64,000 nt of DNA from Actinernus sp. WN-2022 (taxonomy: Eukaryota; Cnidaria; Anthozoa; Actiniaria; Actinernidae). The notes beneath the pieces were generated by a model. That model made no database searches. It saw only the letters and a list, made by a program, of their open reading frames with translations, and was not told the DNA's origin. The position numbers and the translations under genes are program-made. How positions within the stretch are numbered: the stretch's first letter is position 1; the number at the start of each line of letters is the position of its first letter. The DNA lies in contig JAOWCC010000577.1 in NCBI GenBank assembly GCA_030867875.1, positions 73,031,012 to 73,095,011 of the forward strand, in the 5' to 3' direction. This document shows, piece after piece, positions 63,477-64,000 of the stretch.

Positions 63477-64000
63477 ATGTTTATTTGGGACAAGATTCCC
63501 CAGAACAAAATAATAATAGTGTAGTATAAAATCATGGTTAAAAGACCTGGGCTCATAGAACAATTATAGAACGGTATGTGTGTCAATTATAACAAAGGGG
63601 GCTTATAACAGGGTTGGTAAATATGGTCTCTCCAAATTCAGAATTGCTGGCCCAATTTATCCTTTGCATTAATTTGCTCACAGAAAAATATTGTGCTAAC
63701 ATGCTCCAATTTGAAGTTCACAGAAAATGATATTGCTCATAATCTGTTAAAAAGACATTGCTCACATTGACCGGAGGGAGGAAAGGGGGAGGGGAGAGGG
63801 GAAGAAAGGGAACTCTCTTTATATGTGAATGGTCACACATCCTGTTGTTATTCAGATCTTAGAGGGATACCATCATAAATGTGAAGGGTAGTAAAAAAAT
63901 TCAATCCCTAATGAACCTGCTAATTATATGATCCTGTCAATCAGTGTGATTTTTTATTTGACCTCTTCGGTTTGCACTCAAATTTATTTTACAGTATATT
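63477..64000. other. Non-coding end of window
   Basis: No gene or repeat recognised apart from a purine-rich tract near 63,770-63,810. Confidence 0.45.

Overview
The window is animal genomic DNA, most likely from a cnidarian (stony coral or sea anemone). The evidence is two intronless or near-intronless rhodopsin-family GPCR genes, AT-rich non-coding DNA, and a mix of transposon families that I recognise from anthozoan genomes (Polinton, Helentron, Penelope, DIRS, CR1/L2-like LINE and many foldback MITEs). Almost everything outside the GPCRs and the Polinton is decayed mobile DNA. Species cannot be told from the sequence alone.

Layout. 1-4,000: non-coding DNA with a tRNA-derived SINE head, a hammerhead-like remnant and a LINE scrap. 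4,013-6,115 and 13,857-14,888: a duplicated GPCR gene, both copies on the minus strand; the first is interrupted by about 1 kb that looks like an insertion behaving as an intron. 7,835-11,015: a Penelope-like retroelement (RT plus GIY-YIG, one frameshift) with a hammerhead ribozyme motif, placed between long diverged inverted repeats. 16,388-16,748: a 361-bp foldback. 19,002-25,958: a roughly 7-kb non-autonomous DNA transposon flanked by TTAA, with about 1.4-kb inverted repeats, no transposase, and smaller foldbacks nested inside. 28,100-30,900: shattered DIRS-like retroelement. About 32,700-60,141: a decayed Helentron (Helitron2-type: protease-like domain, DUF6570-like region, HUH Rep, Pif1-type helicase, C-terminal endonuclease) broken by two later insertions, a Polinton (34,323-50,075) and a LINE (53,903 to about 57,189). 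60,200-63,500: foldbacks and MITEs.

The main object is the 15.75-kb Polinton (Maverick). It has 335-bp terminal inverted repeats that differ at only one base I can see, and a 5-bp GAAGG target duplication. Coding capacity is almost intact: protein-primed DNA polymerase B, DDE integrase, packaging ATPase (one frameshift), double-jelly-roll major capsid protein, penton-like minor capsid protein and several small membrane or structural proteins. It also carries a left-end accessory block that is not part of the Polinton core I know: an F-box/ankyrin protein, a Cys-rich zinc protein and a TFIIB-like factor. Most genes start just after a TATA element followed by TCGA or TTCAAC, and two matching hairpins, inverted relative to each other, bracket the 8.9-kb structural module. 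This suggests a virus-like element with its own transcription programme.

Within the Polinton the genes fall into groups: host-interaction and transcription genes at the left end; capsid, packaging and membrane genes in the middle in dense stop-start overlapping strings; and integrase plus polymerase, tail-to-tail, at the right end.
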